DNA of 64,000 nt, from positions 248,001 to 312,000 of the forward strand of contig JAUISX010000001.1 in the NCBI GenBank assembly GCA_030434245.1, read 5' to 3'. Made by a program: the position numbers and the translations under genes. The stretch comes from Porphyromonadaceae bacterium W3.11. Its GTDB lineage: Bacteria; Bacteroidota; Bacteroidia; Bacteroidales; Porphyromonadaceae. The notes beneath the pieces were generated by a model that saw only the letters and a program-made list of their open reading frames with translations, was not told the origin of the DNA and made no database searches. Of this stretch, positions 60,835-64,000 are shown one piece after another (positions within the stretch are counted from its first letter, which is position 1; every line of letters starts with the position of its first letter).

Positions 60835-63800
60835 TAACTATATACAACGCACAAGGAACTAAGATTATTGATGTGGCCAACCTCGAGGGGAGCTACTGCG
60901 ATCGCTCGATCATGGGTGGCAGCACCCTCCAGTTGGTGGTTAAATCTGATAAGCCTATTGATATCCCTCTTAACTCTTATGTGGAGTATGAGGCACGTCG
61001 CTATACATTGCTATACCCCGCGAGCATCAAAAAGCAACACAGCAAGGAGTTTGATTACACCCTGCTTTTCCACGGTGAGGAGGAGCTCCTCGCCTCCTGT
61101 CTCATCAAGGATATCTCGGGTGGAGTGCCTTATCGTGTTAAGTTTGCCATCACGGCTAAACCCATTGACTATATCCGCTGTATCGTGGACTCACTCAATG
61201 AGCACTACGGCGGTGGGTGGAGTGTTGGCAATGTGATCGAGGCGACCGAACAGACACTCGCCTTTAGTCATGAGTACTGCCTCGGGGCCATCTCTAGAGT
61301 GGCGGAGGTGTTTAATACTGAGTTTAGCGTCGACAATAAGACGGTATCGCTCGGCAAGGTAAGCATCATGGAGGATAACCCTCTACCGATGAGCTACGGC
61401 AATGGTAAGGGTTTCCGCCCTGGCACTGGGCGACACAATGACGGTAAAAAGTCGGCGATCGGCAAACTCTATGTCGAGGGTGGCACACGGAATATTGACT
61501 ACTCCAGCTACGGAGCTCAGGTGCTCCTCCTACCTAAATCTGCAACGCTACAGTACAATGGTCGTACATATCATACGGATGCGCATGGCATGTACATCAC
61601 CTGTGATCAGGCTGTCGGCACTGCGGAGGATAGCTACGATGGATCCGCCGTATATCCGATGCGGGAGGGTACAGTGTCTGAGGTCATTGAGGAGGCAGAT
61701 GGATACGACTTTACCGACACCTCTATCCCTGAGAGCTTGAATTTTAACGACTACCGTATCAAAGGCGAAAAAGCGGTGGTGGTCTTTCAGACGGGAGCAC
61801 TCACAGGACGGGAGTTTGCCCTTGTGCAAACGAAAGACAAACTCACTGGCTATATCCACTCCGAGCGAAAGTTTAAGCTCGTGAGCGAGGAGCAGGATGG
61901 ATTTATGATGCCTGGGGGCAACTTTGTCCCCAAGTCAGGCGACAAGTACGCTATCTTTAATATTACGCTCCCTGCCGAATACCTCTCGAACGCTTCTCAA
62001 AGGCTCTTCGAGGAGGCAGTACGATACTTCGATACGGTCATTAATCCTCCCTATATCTTTTCTGGGGAGGTAGATCCCATCTGGGCGAAGAAGGAGTGGC
62101 TACGCATCGGTGGGTATATGCAGCCAGGTGGGCATTTACTTTTTAGCGACCCGCAGTATCACCCCGAGGGATCTGTCATCCGAGTGACGGGTGTCCGCAC
62201 ACTCCTCGACAAGCCCTACGCTCCACAGCTCACCCTCTCCAATGCACCAGCTGCACTCAGTGTGAGTAACGCCCTCTCCAAGCTCGAAGCAGACAAGGTG
62301 ATAGCCGAGCGAGAGCGGAGGGCACAGCAACGCTCGCAGCGACAGGACTACCAGCAGGCGCTGGAGTTCATCGGGATGGTCGAAAAGGCTATTGAAGGGC
62401 TGGAGGGCTTTACGGCGAGGATAAAACCGAGCGTCGTGGAGACCATGGCCATCCTCATGGGGAGTCAGGCAACACAGTTTAGTTTTGTGCAAGCGATCAA
62501 CTCGATGGAGGCAGCTCCTTTTGTGGTCAATTATGACCCCAGCACCAAGCGAGTAGTCATCAGTAAAGGCATCATTCGCCATCAGACCATCGGCATTAGT
62601 GATTTGACGGCCAATCGACCAGCTACTGATTATCGGTACTGGTCAATTCCAGAGTACATCTCGCCAGCACTTACTGATGATTTCGCCAGCTATTACATCT
62701 ATGCCAAGGTGGTAAAGGATGGACAAACAGGTAACTACCTCTTGTCCGCTGACCCGATAGACTTTGAGAGCGATCCGCTGAGTTACCACCTGCTCATCGG
62801 CACGCTCTCCAGCATCGTGGATGGCGATCGTGCGTACAACAAACTCTACGGATATAGCCTTTTGAGCCCAGGTCAAATGGTCCTAAATAGCATCTCGAGC
62901 TCCAATAGTGCTATGACCATTAACCTCGAGACTGGCGAGATTTACTCCGATAGCATCTCTTTTAAGCGTCCAGATACTGGGGCGAAAGAGAATGTTGGTG
63001 ATGCCATCGCGGAGCAGGAAGCGAAAGTAGATGAAGAACAGCGAGCCAGAGAGGAAGCGATAAGAATAGAGCGGGAAGCGAGGCTTAAGGCAGAAGAGGA
63101 AGCGAGGCAGGCGAGGGTAGAGCTAGAAGAGCTCCTGCAGTCATTAAAAGACAGCACTACCTCTGACACGTCCACACTAACTGAACTTATCAATAAGGTT
63201 AATCTCACCCTTGATAATCTACAAGAGCAAGTAGATGGCGAGGTGTCGAACTGGTTCTATCCGGGGTCTCCGAGTACAACAAAGCTACCTGAGAGCGAAT
63301 GGATTACGGACGCTATCAGGACTAGGCATATAGGTGATACATATACATCCACAGATACCTCTGGTCAGTATATGGGTAAGAGCTGGAGGTACACAACGAA
63401 CTTCACATGGGTAGAGATTGCCGATACGCTCATCTCACAAGCTCTAGCTATGGCGAGTAAGGCGAAGACCGTGGCCGACGGCAAGAGTACCACATTCCTT
63501 GTGAAGCCTACAAAGTACGAGGAGGGCGATACGTGGGTAATGGAGTCATCGCAAGTGGTGAATGGGATTTCGTACGAGGCTGGTACGATGCTATTTGCCA
63601 AGCAGGGAAGTAGTGTGTTTATTGAAAGCCACTGGGTTGACAAAGTACGGTACATCGGTGCAACACAGCTCAGGGAGAGTGAAGCTGCCAGCAAGGCAGC
63701 ATGGGAAGCTTATGCCAATGCACAAGCCAAGCTCGCAGAGGAGCAAGCCATCGCTAATGCTGATGGGAAGATTACAGCAGAAGAGCAAGCAAGGATTGAT

Positions 63801-64000
63801 GCAGTAAAGAAAGCAGTAGAGACAGCCAAGGCTTATGCTTTAGCACAGGATGAACTCCTGAAAAAACAGCAGGAGGCCTATGCGGACGGGGTCCTGACTG
63901 AAGCAGAGAAGAGAGCAATAGCCGTCGCTCAAGCAAAGGCTAATCTGGCGGAGACTAATGCAAAGGCATACGCAGACGGGGTGGTTACAGAGGCGGAGAA
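60831..64000 (+). CDS. Large tail tip/minor structural protein, C-terminal end outside window
   Basis: Open for 1056 codons to the window edge. The first 480 residues look like a tail-associated hub protein (VKFAITAKPIDYIRCIVDSL, FSHEYCLGAISRVAEVFN). The middle (about 480-720) holds charged helices and a beta section (LLSADPIDFESDP), followed by a coiled coil rich in Glu and Arg (about 725-770). From about 960 a repeat unit appears: ADGKITAEEQARIDAV, YADGVLTEAEKRAI, YADGVVTEAE, common in Bacteroidota phage tail proteins. It probably carries host recognition or links to fibres outside the window. Confidence 0.8.
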   Translation, partial: MITIYNAQGTKIIDVANLEGSYCDRSIMGGSTLQLVVKSDKPIDIPLNSYVEYEARRYTLLYPASIKKQHSKEFDYTLLFHGEEELLASCLIKDISGGVPYRVKFAITAKPIDYIRCIVDSLNEHYGGGWSVGNVIEATEQTLAFSHEYCLGAISRVAEVFNTEFSVDNKTVSLGKVSIMEDNPLPMSYGNGKGFRPGTGRHNDGKKSAIGKLYVEGGTRNIDYSSYGAQVLLLPKSATLQYNGRTYHTDAHGMYITCDQAVGTAEDSYDGSAVYPMREGTVSEVIEEADGYDFTDTSIPESLNFNDYRIKGEKAVVVFQTGALTGREFALVQTKDKLTGYIHSERKFKLVSEEQDGFMMPGGNFVPKSGDKYAIFNITLPAEYLSNASQRLFEEAVRYFDTVINPPYIFSGEVDPIWAKKEWLRIGGYMQPGGHLLFSDPQYHPEGSVIRVTGVRTLLDKPYAPQLTLSNAPAALSVSNALSKLEADKVIAERERRAQQRSQRQDYQQALEFIGMVEKAIEGLEGFTARIKPSVVETMAILMGSQATQFSFVQAINSMEAAPFVVNYDPSTKRVVISKGIIRHQTIGISDLTANRPATDYRYWSIPEYISPALTDDFASYYIYAKVVKDGQTGNYLLSADPIDFESDPLSYHLLIGTLSSIVDGDRAYNKLYGYSLLSPGQMVLNSISSSNSAMTINLETGEIYSDSISFKRPDTGAKENVGDAIAEQEAKVDEEQRAREEAIRIEREARLKAEEEARQARVELEELLQSLKDSTTSDTSTLTELINKVNLTLDNLQEQVDGEVSNWFYPGSPSTTKLPESEWITDAIRTRHIGDTYTSTDTSGQYMGKSWRYTTNFTWVEIADTLISQALAMASKAKTVADGKSTTFLVKPTKYEEGDTWVMESSQVVNGISYEAGTMLFAKQGSSVFIESHWVDKVRYIGATQLRESEAASKAAWEAYANAQAKLAEEQAIANADGKITAEEQARIDAVKKAVETAKAYALAQDELLKKQQEAYADGVLTEAEKRAIAVAQAKANLAETNAKAYADGVVTEAE

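Larger units (their letters stand above)
34440..64000 (+). mobile_element. Transposable (Mu-like) prophage, right end outside window
   Basis: Order repressor, small regulator, DDE transposase, AAA+ target protein, early genes, then terminase, portal/MuF, gpG-like, protease/scaffold, capsid and tail. The replication and head modules are Mu-like. The tail module has a tail tube, G/GT chaperones, a 1209-residue tape measure and no sheath gene, so the particle should be a siphovirus. The composition is visibly richer in G+C than the host part. The left border is placed by the change in composition and is uncertain by about 100 bp. The right end and the target duplication cannot be seen. Confidence 0.9.

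Noticed and set aside
45264-64000. Diversity-generating retroelement, as known from the Bacteroides Hankyphage
   Set aside because: No reverse transcriptase or template/variable repeat pair was seen. It could still lie beyond the right edge.

Overview
The window is a piece of a Bacteroidota chromosome, most likely Porphyromonas or a close relative in the Bacteroidales. The signs are promoters of the TAnnTTTG type, weak use of Shine-Dalgarno sites, a carboxypeptidase-D-like domain on a TonB receptor, and the conserved Bacteroidales order nusB-yajC-ybbR-coaE-DUF5606. About 34 kb of host DNA is followed by a transposable (Mu-like) prophage that runs off the right edge.

Host part (1-34.4 kb). 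A truncated TonB-dependent receptor is followed by an alkaline phosphatase/M24 peptidase pair. A decayed area (5.4-9.1 kb) holds a broken lipoprotein gene, two small membrane proteins, a second lipoprotein and an IS982-family transposase remnant. Next come a beta-barrel protein, an NMT1-type ABC importer with its own porin, and an NAD-dependent epimerase. After these are the nusB-yajC-ybbR-coaE-DUF5606 block and a PurF-like/carA/carB operon whose CarA has lost its glutaminase active site. Then follow a lipase-like hydrolase with an internal 36-bp tandem duplication, a PD-(D/E)XK-type protein, a metallophosphoesterase, and an operon of CoA-transferase, cytidylate-kinase-like protein and a ClpC-like unfoldase without its N-domain.

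Prophage part (about 34.4 kb to beyond 64 kb). A G/T-rich left end carries two families of short helically phased repeats. Then come a LexA/S24-type repressor facing a small DNA-binding regulator across an overlapping promoter switch, a DDE transposase (MuA), an AAA+ target protein (MuB) and an early region of small genes. These include a GemA-like protein, a DUF3164 protein, a HAD phosphatase and a serine recombinase. A hairpin terminator closes the early operon and is followed by a small helix-turn-helix protein, a candidate late activator. The head genes (small and large terminase, gp36-like, portal-MuF fusion, gpG-like, gp37-like) run leftward. The protease/scaffold, capsid, lysis genes, HU-like protein and a siphovirus-type tail module run rightward, from a shared intergenic region with a perfect palindrome.

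Most notable points: the MuB-to-AAA interval is a scar of recombination between two related phages, leaving a chimeric 80-residue ORF and two different cargo sets. Paired operator-like sites with 21- and 22-bp periods lie in front of phage genes. The tail chaperone gene has a clear -1 frameshift site. The portal protein carries MuF and a probable toxin-like domain in one chain. On the host side, CarA has no catalytic Cys, His or Glu. All calls come from reading the sequence; no database search was run.
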